This document shows, piece after piece, positions 1-12,203 of a stretch of DNA of 64,000 bases. Location: NCBI GenBank assembly GCA_030770425.1, contig JASJFT010000048.1, positions 129,693-193,692 on the forward strand, written 5' to 3'. The notes under the pieces were generated by a model. The model was not told where the DNA came from, made no database searches, and saw only the letters and a list, made by a program, of their open reading frames with translations. The DNA is from Darksidea phi (Eukaryota; Ascomycota; Dothideomycetes; Pleosporales; Lentitheciaceae). The position numbers were made by a program, and so were the translations under genes. Numbering within the stretch: the stretch's first letter is position 1; the number at the start of each line of letters is the position of its first letter.

Positions 1-336
1 TACATGCAGCAAGTCTTGCTTTTCAAAACGCGATACGCAGCCGCACAGCGTGAAAATTTGGCAAGCTGAATGCAAGGTGAGGTCAGATTTGCGGAGCGCT
101 AATTGGTCGGGGTGGATCAGGGTGGCTGTGTACATTTGATAAATCGCTCGTGGCTAACTATCAACAGTGTAGGATGCTCACAATACTCTTGCTGCCGCTT
201 CTGATAAAGACGTCGGAAATTGCACGTTTGTAGTTCACATGCTCCGGGAAGTTGTGACACAGACGTGGATGCGCTCGACGTGCTGCATTGGGCGTGGTTT
301 GAGCGGTTTTTCAGCGAATCGCTTTGATATCCGCTG
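1..336. other. Left-edge intergenic DNA
   Basis: I see no reading frame, RNA gene or repeat that I can support here. It lies downstream of the small minus-strand ORF and may hold its 3' untranslated region. Confidence 0.5.
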
Positions 337-579
337 CTACACAGCCTGGATTGCGTCGATAGTTTCTTTGTTCCATGAATTTTGGCCCTTCTGACGTGAC
401 ACCGCTGGTTCCGTTGTTGGGATGGTTTCCATTACGTCGAGTATTGAAGGGGTGTAGGTACAGCCTGGCGTGCGATTTGCGCCGCACGCCTTGGAGCAGG
501 CTCCTTCGGCGAAGTGACAGAAGCTGGGTGGTATCGCCATAGCCACTGCGACAGCGACTACCAGTGGCTGAAGTATCAT
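337..579 (-). CDS. Candidate small secreted protein, 80 aa
   Basis: A single open frame of 80 codons starts at the ATG at 579 and ends with TAG at 337. The first 25 or so residues look like a signal peptide (hydrophobic VVAVAVAMA core). A tight cysteine cluster follows (C-H-F-A-E-G-A-C, then two further Cys within 14 residues) and then a polar tail with no more cysteines. I do not recognise a family. A longer version of the frame begins upstream at 714, but that extension is basic, lacks the signal and overlaps the promoter of the ATPase gene, so I prefer 579. It is divergent from the ATPase gene with about 165 bp between starts. Small size and no homology make it only a candidate; it could be a chance ORF. 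Confidence 0.35.
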   Translation of the reverse strand: MILQPLVVAVAVAMAIPPSFCHFAEGACSKACGANRTPGCTYTPSILDVMETIPTTEPAVSRQKGQNSWNKETIDAIQAV

Positions 580-743
580 GTTTCTCCTCGCGTTACATAG
601 TACAAATCCTCGTCGCCCTTCGTGTCCTCGCAATCCTTCTTCTCTACCTTTCATTTCGTTCGATCGCGTCTTCATACTCCTGAGTGTTGCTCTCATAGCT
701 TCTCCATCACGCACTCCTTTCGTGCACCCCTTCCCGCCCTTCC

Positions 744-3700
744 ATGGCAGAGGAGATTAAACTGGCTCCTCGCGTCCACTATGACGACGATGAGATCGGT
801 CGCATTGGCCGCGAGCGCGAACTACACCGGCATGACCGACGCTTGTCGCGTCAGTCGAGCGTAGGAAGCTTGTCCATTCATAGCGCGGGCGGAGGGACGA
901 GGACTGTGGAGCCCGGGACAGCGCTGCCAATTACTTATCGTACGCTATCGATTGAAGTTGATGAGGGATTGCAGAAGAAGCAAGAGGCGGCGAAGAAGGT
1001 CAAGGAGAAGGGCGGCGTTGGTAAGCACCAGTGTAGCTGTATGGCTGTGGAGTTGCTGATGAGATCCATGTGGTAGATCTCGCCGGCCTAGAATGGCACA
1101 CCATCTCCTCCAACGAACTCCTTCGTCGACTCTCCGTCGACATTGCGCAAGGCCTTTCCTCCGAACAAGTCGCCCGTCGACTCAGTGAGTATGGCAAGAA
1201 CAAAATGACGCCCCCACCTTCTGGCCTCTTCGGCAAGATCATGGGATACTTCTTTGGAGGCTTTGGCGCTATCTTGCTCATCGCCGGCATCCTCGTTTTC
1301 ATCGCCTGGAAACCCCTCGGCAACCCACCCGCTAAAGCCAATCTAGCGCTTGCATGTGTCTTGCTTGCCGTGTTTGTTATACAAGCCGCGTTCAATGCCT
1401 GGCAAGATTGGTCTAGTTCAAGGGTTATGGCAAGTATTGGGACCATGTTGCCGGATCAGTGCATCGTTGTGAGGGATGGGTCTCAAGTTAATATCTCGGC
1501 TTCGGATATGGTTCCAGGAGACGTGGTGGCTATCAAGCAGGGAAACAAGCTCCCTGCTGACGTTCGTTTCGTGGAGGTATCTAGCGATGCCATGTTTGAT
1601 CGCGCTATTCTTACTGGTACGTCATTTTATGCTGTACCTCATCGTCGGGGTAATTGTTGCAATGGCTGATACACCTTTCTAGGCGAATCTGAGCCCGTCA
1701 ATGCCTCCGTTGAGGCCACTGAAGACAACTACCTCGAAACACAAAACATTGGCATGCAAGGTAATCACTGTATCTCTGGTTCTTGTGTCGGCATATGTAT
1801 TGCTACGGGCGATAGCACGATCTTTGGCCGCATAGCAAAGTTGACGAGCGAGCCAAAAACGGGTATGACGCCACTGCAGAAGGAGATTTTGCGGTTCGTT
1901 TTGATCATCTCGTCATTCATCACATGCGTGGCCGTGCTTATTGTGATACTTTGGTAAGTCGAGAATGAGTTGAGATGGAAGGGGTCCGAGCTAACTTAGG
2001 ATTAGGGCCGCGTGGTTGAGGAAGAGTCACCCCCAGTGGATAGATGTTCCTCTTCTGATAGTCTCTTGCGTATCTGCTGCCGTCGCGTTTATCCCTGAAG
2101 GGTTGCCTATCGCTCTAACAACAAGCCTGACGATTGTTGCGAACATTATGAGGAAGAACAAGATCCTCTGCAAGTCACTCAAAACGGTGGAGACCCTTGG
2201 CGCAGTGTCCGTCATTTGCTCAGACAAAACCGGTACCCTGACCAAAGTATGTCTTGCCTTATTGCGTACTGAATCTAATTAGGCTGACTTCTACATAGAA
2301 CCAGATGGTTGTCACTGACATCTACGCGGCGGGTGAAGAGTATACACCCGAGCCTGCCCGCGATCTTTTGGCAGTGCTACGATCAGATAACAATATTACA
2401 TCTTTGGGCAGGAAACGAGAAGACGTCTTGGATGAGCTTCGACTGCTCGCTGGGCTTTGTAATTCGGGAGAGTTCGATGCTGCGACCATGCATCTCCCGA
2501 TTTCCGATCGCAAAATCAACGGCGACGCGACCGATCAGGCTATCCTTCGTTTAGCAGAGAGCCTCGGCTCAGTCGCTGAATCACGAAGGGATTGGAAAAA
2601 AAACTTTGAAATTGCTTTCAATAGCAAGAATAAATTTATGGTACGGTTGATGTCGCCAGCTTTACAGGAGGCGTCCAACACCAAAACGTAAGTATTACTC
2701 AGATTGATTTGCCTTTCAGCACGTATAGCACAACATGTCGCTGACCTAATTAGTATGCTCATGATCAAGGGTGCTCCTGATATTCTTCTATCGCGTTGCA
2801 ACTCAATGGTCGGCGATCATGGCGAAGTACAGCCACTTACTGGTGCTCAAGCCCATCGAATCGAGACAATCAAAGACAACTGGTCCCGCCAAGGGAAGCG
2901 TGTTATACTTCTTGCGCGCAAGTCAACTGTGGCTCCTTTCTCATCGAACCCTGAGAAGGAGGTCCTGGCAACTGCGCGTCAAGGTCTGACTTTCGTCGGT
3001 CTACTTGGCATTGTTGACCCACCCCGAGAGGAGATCCCGAATGTAGTCAACATCCTTCGAGGAGCATCGATCCGTATTTTCATGGTAACCGGCGACTTCA
3101 AGCTAACGGCTCAAGCTATTGCCGAGGAATGTGGTATCATCTCGAACTCGGCGCTCATCGACGACGTGACTGCGCTGACAAGAGAAGCGAAGAACGGCTT
3201 CCCGAGACGAGCAATCGTTTTGAGTGGCCCTGAGCTGATGACTCTAAATGAGAGCCAGTGGGATCAACTCTGCCAGTATGAGGAGATTGTGTTTGCTAGG
3301 TATGACCTTCTGCTGAACTTTTGAAAGATAACAGACTGACACGTAATAGAACCACACCTGAGCAGAAGCTCCGCATCGTAAGGGAGTTTCAGAAGCGCGA
3401 CAACATCGTAGGCATGACAGGTGACGGTGTGAATGACGCGCCCTCGCTCAAGGCGGCCGACATCGGTATCGCGATGGGCAGCGGCTCGGACATAGCCATC
3501 GAAGCCGCCGACATGGTGCTTCTCGACTCATTCGCAGCACTCGTCGCAGCCGTTGAGTATGGGCGCTTAGTTTACGACAACCTGAGGAAGACGATTGTGT
3601 ACCTGCTACCTGCTGGAAGTTTCAGCGAACTTTGGCCGGTCATTACGAACGTGGCGTTCGGTATTCCGCAGATTCTGTCGTCATTCCTGATGGTAAGCTT

Positions 3701-4537
3701 CCTCGCCGAGGTTGTAGAAGGACGTAAAATTAGCTGACCTCTCGTGATAGATCATCATCTGTTGCTTTACAGACTGCGCTGCTGCTATCACGCTGGCATA
3801 CGAGAGGCCGGAAGCGGACGTCCTGACGCGACCGCCTCGTAACCCGAAGAAGGACCGCCTTGTCGACACAAAGCTCATATTCCATGCGTACTTCGTGGTG
3901 GATTTCTTGCAATGCTTTTCCTCCTTCGCAATGGCGTTCTGGTATATGGAGCGAAAAGGAGTGCCCTTCACTGCTATGTGGCTGAAGTTCGGCGATTACG
4001 ATTCCCAGTACGACTCAGACTACGTCGAATCTACGAGGAATACAGCATCGAGCATCTATTTTGTAACGTTAGTAGTTATGTAAGTCTCGGATGCGTCCAG
4101 TATGTGCGAGCGGTGCTGATCGTAGATAGGCAACTGTTTAACCTACTTGCTACTCGAACAAGACGTCTTAGCATCTTTCAGCAGCCTCCTACTTTCAATA
4201 AAAGCACTCAGGTATGTTGCTCTAATATGACGGTATTGTGTTTGCAGAGTGCTGATTGCCACGAAGAATTTGCTCTTGTTTCCGGCCATGGTGTTTGCCG
4301 TTGTTATCGTCTTCGTCTGTGAGTACACCCAGCGTGTTTGGTCACTCTGAAATCGACTAAGGTTGCGTAGTCTGTTACATCCCCTCTATCCAAAGCACCA
4401 TCGGTACGACCACCGTGCCCGTCGAGTACTGGTTCTTGCCCGTTGCCTTTGGGTTCGGCCTTCTCCTTCTGGACGAAGCTCGAAAGTGGGCGATACGCAC
4501 ATGGCCGACAGGATTTTTCGCCAAGATTGCTTGGTAA
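744..4537 (+). CDS. P-type cation-transporting ATPase, type IIC (Na+/K+-ATPase alpha-like), 1078 aa
   Basis: Exons: 744-1020, 1077-1616, 1683-1953, 2006-2246, 2299-2687, 2754-3299, 3350-3692, 3751-4079, 4130-4211, 4267-4318, 4371-4537. All ten introns have GT donors and AG acceptors, and the joined frame stays open to TAA. Hallmarks in order are a cytoplasmic N-terminus, the actuator TGES motif, the membrane PEGLP segment, the phosphorylation motif CSDKTGTLT (Asp near residue 436), the MIKGAPD nucleotide-binding segment, the hinge TGDGVNDAPSLKAADIGIAMG and C-terminal membrane helices. Length and motifs fit the Na+/K+/H+-pump-like IIC branch found in many fungi, which moves monovalent cations across the plasma membrane using ATP; the exact ion is not readable from sequence. 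The last intron-rich part (4130-4370) was resolved by homology of the FNKSTQ-NLLLFPAM junction. The start follows a good ATG context (ccATGGCAG). Confidence 0.93.
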
Positions 4538-6387
4538 ACTATACATAAAGTATCGAAAACTGACACGAAACGGTCAAGGCGGAGGCGACTCGGTTCGATA
4601 TCAGTCTGACTGGTTCATTCGTCTGGAACGGAACGGCCTCTTATTGGCTCAAGACTGCGTGGAGGGTATCAGGCAGTACATAGTACCCTTATCCATGGCG
4701 GGAACCATCGTCACGATGAGTCGTTGATAGACGTCGGGGCCGTCGGGTTGCAAGAACAAACAACAAAATTCCACCATGACGCATTTTCCCCTCATCCCAA
4801 TCACCCATCATCTCCCAGAGTCCGGGGACGCAGCAGCGAGGTGCTCTTTTCTATGCATTTTTCAGCAAGCCAGTCCAGAAGTCAATACCACCACGGCTCC
4901 TGCCTTCGGCTAGGGACATGTACCTTATTCTCGTTTCCAGCCGCATATATCGATCCCATGCATGTGCGTAAATTAGATGCCCATGACCCATTACTGTCCC
5001 GTTCGGCAAAGCAACGCTGGTTCACCCCAGACCCCACAGCAGATCGTCGACGTCTTGGCTGCTCGAATTGCCGAATATTGCGGGTTGCAGGGATCGGTCA
5101 TCGGAGAAGCAAATCATAGAGAAGATATATAGAACGGTTGCGGGGTCATGCCCACTAGCCAACAGGTACACGTCGTGAGAAAACCTCCTTTGGAGCGAGA
5201 CCAATCGTTCCCAGGCTGAGAAGGGTGGGAGGTGTTATGGGTAGGGGCTAGGTTGATACGGAGCATTACGAAGGTGCCTGCTTCGTATACGGGGCGATCG
5301 TTAGCGGTGACCCCACATTGACTTTGCTTCAACCTCAGCTCGTTCGCCGATTGATTGACCACAGACATCCCACGCCTCTTCTAAGCAGTGTACGCAATGC
5401 GCTTGGGTTTGAGTACCTGCCACAGTCCATAGTATGAGTGGTCTGGTTCGTTCGCTCAAAGTGCCGATCACCGAAAAATACAACCAAATTCAACAGCCGC
5501 TGTTACACAGGCGTTCTTTGGTAGACATTTGTTTCGAGTTTACAACGTCTTCTACATTTCTATTGCTTTCTACTCTTCCCTCATCTGTACTGCATCATGG
5601 TCTTTCTGTAAGGTCACTATCAAGTCTTTGATCTCAGAGCTTCTAGCTCTTGACAAAAACATCGAGGCTACTCCGGATCGAGTTGGCTAAATCCCTTCGC
5701 ATGGCCAGAAGAATATTCTACGGTCACGTTTCCGTGTGCCTGCATTTCTCTACCGTGTGCACGGTCCAAAGAGGTAGAATCTGCTGGCCATCGTTAGGAT
5801 ATCGCGCATTCGCATGCTTCGCTGCATCTCGAACCTTCTGTGGGACGCGCCCACTTGCGCTGCAACGTAGATCTTTCTCTATACACTGTCTTCGAGTCTT
5901 ATTCCTGCATTTATACCAAATTTTCGCAGCCAGAAGCGCTTCGGTCATGTGCTTTCCTCTTTCAGACCATTTCGTGCATCGTTCTCCTCTGCCATTGGCC
6001 GGAAGAGTTGCAAGCATCCGGAAATATGGATATCGCGATTGCGGGAACCACGGGCGCTTGGGTGCGAGCGCGTGGCACTTTACCGTAGACTCTGCTTAGA
6101 CCATCCAGAAGCGGACGTTGGGACAATATAAGACATGAAGTGTTCGCCCAATCATTAGAAAGTTTAGATTAACCCCATATGTCGAAAAGATCAGCGAACA
6201 AGTTTCTGCACAGCCGGCAGTTGGTCTGTGTGTGGTGACTGGGGCTTGTCACGCTGTTATAAGGCATCACTACGAATCCATGATGGCTTTTGTTCTGCTG
6301 CCGCCTTCATTCATTGTGTTTCCGTCCTAATATACTCCCCCAAGTCCGCCTCACGCGTTAAGGTCGACTCGACAATCGCTAGTCACG
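4538..6387. other. Intergenic DNA between ATPase and DUF1996 gene
   Basis: This 1.85-kb interval holds the ATPase 3' flank and the promoter of the DUF1996 gene. Short ORFs occur on both strands, but none has protein-like composition or a partner exon. A TATA-like TTATAA lies at about 6257, roughly 130 bp before the downstream ATG. I see nothing else. Confidence 0.5.
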
Positions 6388-7595
6388 ATGCAGTGGGCTA
6401 CTCTCGCCGCTGTCGCTGCGTTCTTCGCGCAAGATGTTGCCGCTCAGAATATGCTCCGATTTGCTTGCTCACAGCTTGTTGTTGAGCGAACGGATCCTCT
6501 CGTCAACCCGGGCATGAAATACACTCCCCATCTTCACCAGATCGTGGGCGGTAACAGCTTCAACGTTACCATGGACCCCGCCGAGGACCCAGCTCAGAAG
6601 TCGACTTGCACATCCTGCTCGTTCGTGCAGGACAAGTCTAATTACTGGACCGCCGTCATGTTCTTCAAGGCGAAGAATGGATCGTACATTCGTGTTCCCC
6701 AAACTGGCAACGGTGGTCCTCAGGGAAAGCTTATCAACAAGGGTGGATTGGACGTATACTACATCCCCAGTGGCAAGACGACTGCGTTCAAGAAGGTAAG
6801 CTCTGCCTATGGACCATTAGAGAACCGGATCTAACGTTCTAAAGGGTTTCCGTATGCTTGCTGGATCTGCCTCAAATACCGACCCCAAGAAGGTCTCATC
6901 AGGCAACATCTGCCATCGATGCTGGACTTCTCCCAATGAGAACACCTTTGTGGGTATGCAGCCTTGCTCCGGTACCGACACTGTCGAAATCCCAGCCGAC
7001 CCCAAGTGCAAGATGATCCGACAAACCATCATCTTCCCGGCTTGCTGGGACGGCGTTAACCTCGACTCCCCTAACCACCAGACTCACGTTGCTTACGGCC
7101 AGGGTGCTGGTGCCAACGGCGGTGGTGCTTGCCCGTCAACCCACCCAAAGAAGCTCCCCCAGATCATGTATGAGCTCATGTGGAACGTGACTACTTTCGC
7201 CGACAAGAGCCTGTGGCCCACCGATGGCTCCTCGCCTTTCGTCTACAGCATGAACATTGGGTAAGCGTCCACCCAGAGCTGCAACATGCCGAAGAAACCT
7301 GATGCTAATATGTTGAATAGTGGCGCCGCTGCTCACGGTGACTACGTCTTCGGATGGGAGGGCGACTCGCTTCAGAAGGCCATGGACAACGGTTGCAACC
7401 TCAACAATGCCTGCCCCAAGGCCGGTCTTACCACCCAACCCGAGTCAAAGTACAGCGCTTGCACCAAGAAGCAGCAAGCTCCCGAAGACGTTGACGGCTG
7501 TAAGTTCATCCCGATCCTTCCTGAGTTAACCATGCTAATCTATCATTACAGGGCTCAAGGCGATGCCGTTGGGCGAAATGGCCATCAAGGCATAA
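6388..7595 (+). CDS. Secreted DUF1996-domain protein, 348 aa
   Basis: Four exons (6388-6795, 6845-7260, 7321-7499, 7552-7595) join in frame across introns of 49, 60 and 52 nt to give 348 residues. The N-terminal 19 residues are a signal peptide (LAAVAAFFAQDVAA, cleaved before QN). The rest matches the DUF1996 family of secreted fungal proteins. It begins with the family's ERTDPLVNPG segment and the HLHQIVGGNSFN histidine signature, and contains conserved Cys/Trp blocks such as TCTSC, CWDG and PHLHQ. The biochemical role of the domain is unknown to me. No GPI signal, WSC domain or Ser/Thr tail follows, so this is the short form, probably released or wall-bound. It is followed tail-to-tail by the AA8 cytochrome gene, about 620 bp away. 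Confidence 0.92.
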
Positions 7596-8217
7596 GGACA
7601 AATTGCATTCTTCCTCTTCGTCTCCAGCTAGCTGCTTGTGGTTTTTTCTTTTCCCCACATGTCGTGCTCGGCAGTTATACAATGGTAGGCTGTTTGTTTA
7701 ATATGCTGGCGGGTCGCTAGTCAATCAAATGTGGGGTCGGCGAATGGCATCAGCCGCGGCGGTGTTCCAAATTTCACTCGCTTTTCACCTTCTCGCCATT
7801 TGTATACCTGATTAAATGCAGTTGGCTTTTTGTAGCTAGAGAGTTAGCGTCCTTTGTAAATTGATAGTCCGCATTTTTGGAAAGTGTTTTATGTGATGTG
7901 GCGTTCTTCGTAGAGGACTTGCTTCTCTACATCGACTTGTTTCTGGTGCTCAAGACTGGGGTTTTGAAGTCTACTACTATGGTGGTTTTTGCGCTTCTAG
8001 ATCTCGGATCGTCGACGAGCGATGTAGGGCCGACTCATCATCATTGCATGGTTTCGCGAAACAATAAGGGCATGCGGCTCCATTGTAAGGTCTTCAAACA
8101 TGGTAGGGATATATAAAAATAGCAACTGCAATATGATACAAGCAATATATTCAAAGAATGCAAATTTTACATAGTCATGTACCAACCTCGCCTCTTGTCC
8201 ACCCGCCATTTCTCCCC
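7596..8217. other. Convergent 3' intergenic region
   Basis: AT-richer DNA lies between two converging genes and presumably contains both 3' untranslated regions. No ORF or repeat is supportable. Confidence 0.5.
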
Positions 8218-8992
8218 TTATGAAACACCATTCTTGGCGAGTAGCTCCGCGAAATTAGGGTTTTGGCCCTTGGTGAAATCATGATAGAAGTAGTTGGGCG
8301 TGTCATGGACAGCGATCGTGGACGTGTTGGATGACGGAGTACTGGGTTTGGTCGGAGACCAGGCGAACGCGAGGCGTTGCGAGGTTGCGCTGGGGTTAAT
8401 CCTTACGGCGCCGCTGGCTCCATTCCAAGTAGTGCAGCCACTGCACTTGGCACTGAACTGCCAGTGCGAGCCGTTCACCTTGTTGCCCTTAGTGAGCAGA
8501 GTGTACGCTGCGCCAGTGTATGATGTGGGCGTCGTGTGGCCACTGCGGTCGCAATATCAGCATGCGACAGAAAAATGAGCCGCGATGAATTGACTTACGT
8601 TGCCCATCGCGATGATACCGTGGCTTTGTTTCCGTTGGGATAGGCGACAGTGAGCGGGTTCTTGACCATGTTGCCACCCCAAGCAAGTCCATTCCAACCA
8701 ACCTGATTCGGAGTGACGACCTGGATTACGATGTCGTAAGCACCGGAAGGCGCATTGCTAGGCACGGCGATGCGGTACACGATGTTGCTCGTGAGCGTGT
8801 ATGCAGCCTTGAACTCCGAGAACGTGAAGCCGGTCTCCGGGTCTGTGTACGTGACAGCGGACTCTGCTCGTGTAGATAGTTTAGAAGATGGCCAGCCGTA
8901 TGCTAAAAGTCGCATTAGAAAACATCCAAAAGGAAGAAGCTTGTGTACTGACCGAGGCTGGCGAGTGCCGCAAGTCCCAATGAGAGCTTCAT
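8218..8992 (-). CDS. Secreted stand-alone AA8 cytochrome-b domain (cellobiose dehydrogenase-type), 222 aa
   Basis: Three exons on the minus strand (8953-8992, 8599-8902, 8218-8542) join in phase through introns of 50 and 56 nt. Residues 1 to about 15 form a signal peptide. The mature protein aligns by eye over its whole length with the N-terminal cytochrome domain of cellobiose dehydrogenase. It shares the WNGLAWGGNM block, whose Met is the expected axial heme ligand, the SSRWATGHTTP segment, the paired Cys of KCSGCTTW, and a late HDTPNYFYHDF block, whose first His is the expected second ligand. No flavin dehydrogenase or CBM1 follows before the TAA, so it is a free AA8 protein. Such proteins can carry electrons to lytic polysaccharide monooxygenases or iron; the partner is inference. 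Confidence 0.9.
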
Positions 8993-10914
8993 TTTGTACG
9001 GTGATTCTAAGTAAAGCGCAATATACTGGTGACGTAAGAGGGATGCTGGTATACCGACAGCTTCGAAAGACAAGACTTGAAGCAATAGTGGCAATGTCAA
9101 TGTTCTGGGAGCGGCAAGGTTAAGATATTTCTACCGTTGAGGCCGCCAAGGTTTTATCTGTCATTATCCTGCTCTACCCCGGGTCTAGGGCTCGAGTAGG
9201 CCACGATATACAAGCGCATGGTGCACGATATCAATAGCATCCAGGTCTTTTCCGGGTTCTCGCGTGACTAGCCACAGCAACCAGGTTCGGCAGGAGACCT
9301 TCATGGTGGTATGCAAGCGAATGTGGATGGTGTGAAAGGGGCGTCCCTGATTGCGTGGGGAGTAAACATTCGCCTCGCCATCATCGTCACTCAGGTGTGC
9401 GAGCAAGCCGCCGTGGCGAAGTGACCTCTTTCGAAAGTGCAAGGGGTGGTCGCGTACTAGTGAATTGGCGAGCTGTGACAGGTCAGCTTGTTTATCCGTA
9501 TAGTGATTAGAATGTGGAATAGATGGAGCGTAATTATTGGTGAGGGCATAAATAGCCTAAGGTATCCCCACATGCCAGGCGAGCATTAGATCCTCACTGA
9601 AATATGCAACTGTCGAGCCCGTGCAAAAGGGAGGTGTAAATTAAGTTGAGGCTAGGCGGTGGCTAGTCTGCGATCATGCAGCGATGCTTCTCGAACACGA
9701 AGCCGGAGGCGGCGGTCTTTCCGAGTGTGTCCACAACCTTGCCCCTTGGATGTCTCTGTTGCATATGTGGCTAGCGGACTACCAAATTAAGAAGGCGGGA
9801 ACTCTGATTTGCCGTCCTGTTGGCTGACTATAGCGGCGTCCTTGACGACATCCCCACAATCTTTCATGTGGGGTGTGCGGAGCTCGAACAAGCATGGTGA
9901 TCAAGATACGTCAACTGCTATCGAACATCGTAAAAGTATTCCACGAATGCCGTGTGAGGCTGTGAAAACTGGTCGAGAGCAAAATTAGATTTATAATAAG
10001 TACGGACCACACCCGCCTGGACTGTGTCACAGGCATTGAATGCGCCTGGTCGAGTCGTGCAATAGAGATAAGACCCACACTGCCGAAAGTATATTAAGTC
10101 TCGGGTGGAAAGCTCCAAAATGGCTTCACGCCGGGTGAAAAAAAACGCCAAGGGAAGAAGCAGTGAGGCTAGAATGGAGTTAGTTACAAATGGGCCACCA
10201 CTCATAAGAATCTTGTGCCAGTTTCGCGGCCTTAACAGTTCCATAATGCATATGGCTTCCTTGTACTAGGTCACAAGACAGATGACGAGATGAAAGGTAT
10301 CGCCAGGATTGATGCGGAAGATGTTCTGCACAGCGCTGACTTTGGCGGAAAATACGAAGAAGGACTGCTGCATGACATGGATTCTTGTAGCTCAAGGGTA
10401 GCCATACCACTTGATTGATTTTCGCAAGCATCGGCAGCCTAGCCACGTGTTGATAGGGTTTGCTTGTATGAGTGCCTCCGCTTCGGAAGACGCCCAACAG
10501 TTGGAAACCATAGGGCCAACTCGGGTCTCGCAGATTTGGCAGTCTGAGCGACACTGTTTAGTTGTTCAGGTGAGCGTCGACATCAGTCTTACCCGTCGCT
10601 GTCTACGAGCTATGGGGTAGGAACCCTCCATTAGTACCGCCAGGATGAGTGCTCACCGCATGCGTTAGGCCGGAGTGAGAAGAGATGTATCACGTCGCAT
10701 AGTGAAAGATGGAAGTCTAATGTTGATGATAAAAGGATGGTAGATTGGCACGGCTGGTGGAGATCTGAAGAGCTAGATCCGAACCATCTCCGGCAGCGGG
10801 GAGGCGCAACTGAGCGGTGACCTCATCAAGCAGCGCCTGCAAAACAAACACCACCCCCATCGTCATCAGCGCCGCTCGCAATGCCACCAACACTACAACT
10901 CTCCCTTTTCCATA
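8993..10914. other. Intergenic DNA, 1.9 kb
   Basis: This lies between the start of the AA8 gene (-) and the start of the aldolase gene (+), so it contains two divergent promoters. The longest open frames (for example about 125 codons at 10180-10554 on the minus strand) have no convincing composition or exon structure. A pyrimidine and purine mix with no clear repeats fills the rest. Confidence 0.45.
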
Positions 10915-11934
10915 ATGTCGGCGGGCTATTTTCCCAAGCGAGAAAAGGTCGGCCTTGAAGACTTATTCAAGGGTCTAGTCACAGCCTCCCACATTCTACA
11001 CCACCATGGCGTCCTCGATGCATACGGCCACATCTCAGTGCGAAGTCCTGATAATCCGGCGACATTCTGGATGCCATGCAACATCTCTCCAGCCTTGATT
11101 AGCACCGTGGACGACTTGGTTGAGTACAAAATCGAGGATGCCAGCGAGGTAGAGAAGAACGCGAAACCAGGCTATCAGGAGCGCTACGTTCACAGTGAGA
11201 TCTATAAGAGATTTCCTGCCGTCAATAGCGTAGTGCACAGTCACTGCAGCGATGTCCTGCCTTATTGTATTAGTGAGGTGCCGCTTAAAGCCACGATCCA
11301 CATGGCAGGCTTCTTGGGTGAGTACCTACTCGCAGGTGCATCTAGAGCAAGTACTGACACTTATTGGCTAGGCACCAATGTACCTATATGGGATGCCTCC
11401 TCTCACTATCCTAGTGGATCGAAACACGACCTCCTCGTCCGTAACACCCAGCTAGGTGCTTCGCTCTCAGCTGCGTTCAAGCCCGCAACCTCGGCTGGCT
11501 TCATATACTCTAAATTTCGCTCGGCGCTGCCCTCACAAATCGGCGGCTCACAGGAGCCGGACAAGGAGCCTAATCATGCCGTGGTCCTAATGCAGAACCA
11601 TGGCTTTACGACTCTAGCGCATGGCATCGAGGAAGCCGTGTATCAGGCCATCTATACTAAAGAAGCGGCGAAAGTGCAGACGACGGCTTTGACCATCCGG
11701 AACGCGCATTTTGGCCATATCCTCGAAGGGAAGATTGATGTAGAAGGAGGCGGCAAGATCAAGTCGGCGAAGGTCAAGGCAGAAGGCGATGTCAAATGCT
11801 TGAGCGACAGAGAGGCGCACGATGCTTGGGAAGCCAATCAGGACATTATCACTCGGCCGTGGGCACTCTGGTGTCGTCAAGTTGAGGTGAGCCCTTTGTA
11901 TCAAAACAAGTGTCCTGGAGGCGATGACGAATGA
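10915..11934 (+). CDS. Class II aldolase/adducin-domain protein, 321 aa
   Basis: Two exons (10915-11317 and 11372-11934) are separated by a 54-nt intron that is itself open. The uninterrupted reading would therefore insert 18 residues into the conserved GFLGTNVPIWD segment; splicing with GTGAGT and GGCTAG restores the family sequence. The protein has the class II aldolase fold landmarks: an N-terminal DAYGHISVR segment, the metal-binding HSH in SVVHSHCSDV near residues 104-106, and a later MQNHGFTTLAHG block carrying the third histidine. These proteins bind Zn2+ and act on sugar phosphates or related hydroxy-acids, but fungal members of this type are mostly uncharacterised, so the substrate is unknown. 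The C-terminal VEVSPLYQNK ending is also family-like. No signal peptide is present, so a cytosolic place is likely. Confidence 0.88.
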   Translation: MSAGYFPKREKVGLEDLFKGLVTASHILHHHGVLDAYGHISVRSPDNPATFWMPCNISPALISTVDDLVEYKIEDASEVEKNAKPGYQERYVHSEIYKRFPAVNSVVHSHCSDVLPYCISEVPLKATIHMAGFLGEYLLAGASRASTDTYWLGTNVPIWDASSHYPSGSKHDLLVRNTQLGASLSAAFKPATSAGFIYSKFRSALPSQIGGSQEPDKEPNHAVVLMQNHGFTTLAHGIEEAVYQAIYTKEAAKVQTTALTIRNAHFGHILEGKIDVEGGGKIKSAKVKAEGDVKCLSDREAHDAWEANQDIITRPWALWCRQVEVSPLYQNKCPGGDDE

Positions 11935-12203
11935 AGAGGCGTGCATGGATAGCAATTAGTTATCCGTGCATTAGGCCAGGAAACTTCAACGCCTTTGCTC
12001 TGCCTATCGAAGGTAGTTATACTGTGTAATGCACCTTGCGGTCTATCGGGTACAATACTTGTTCTCTTGCAATCTTCTGTCTACATTCCCATGAGTTTTT
12101 ATTCTTATCACATTCACCTACAGTTCCACTCGAAACTTATTAGTGCTTGCTCACTTGCGTACGTTTTCAAAAGGAGGTACAGGATTCCAAACTTTGCCCC
12201 TTG

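Noticed and set aside
4538..6387. Several 60-150-codon frames between the ATPase and DUF1996 genes
   Set aside because: They overlap each other on both strands, have no consistent splice structure and no recognisable residues.
10180..10554. A 124-codon minus-strand ORF
   Set aside because: No signal, motif or exon partner is present and the composition looks random; it is more likely non-coding.
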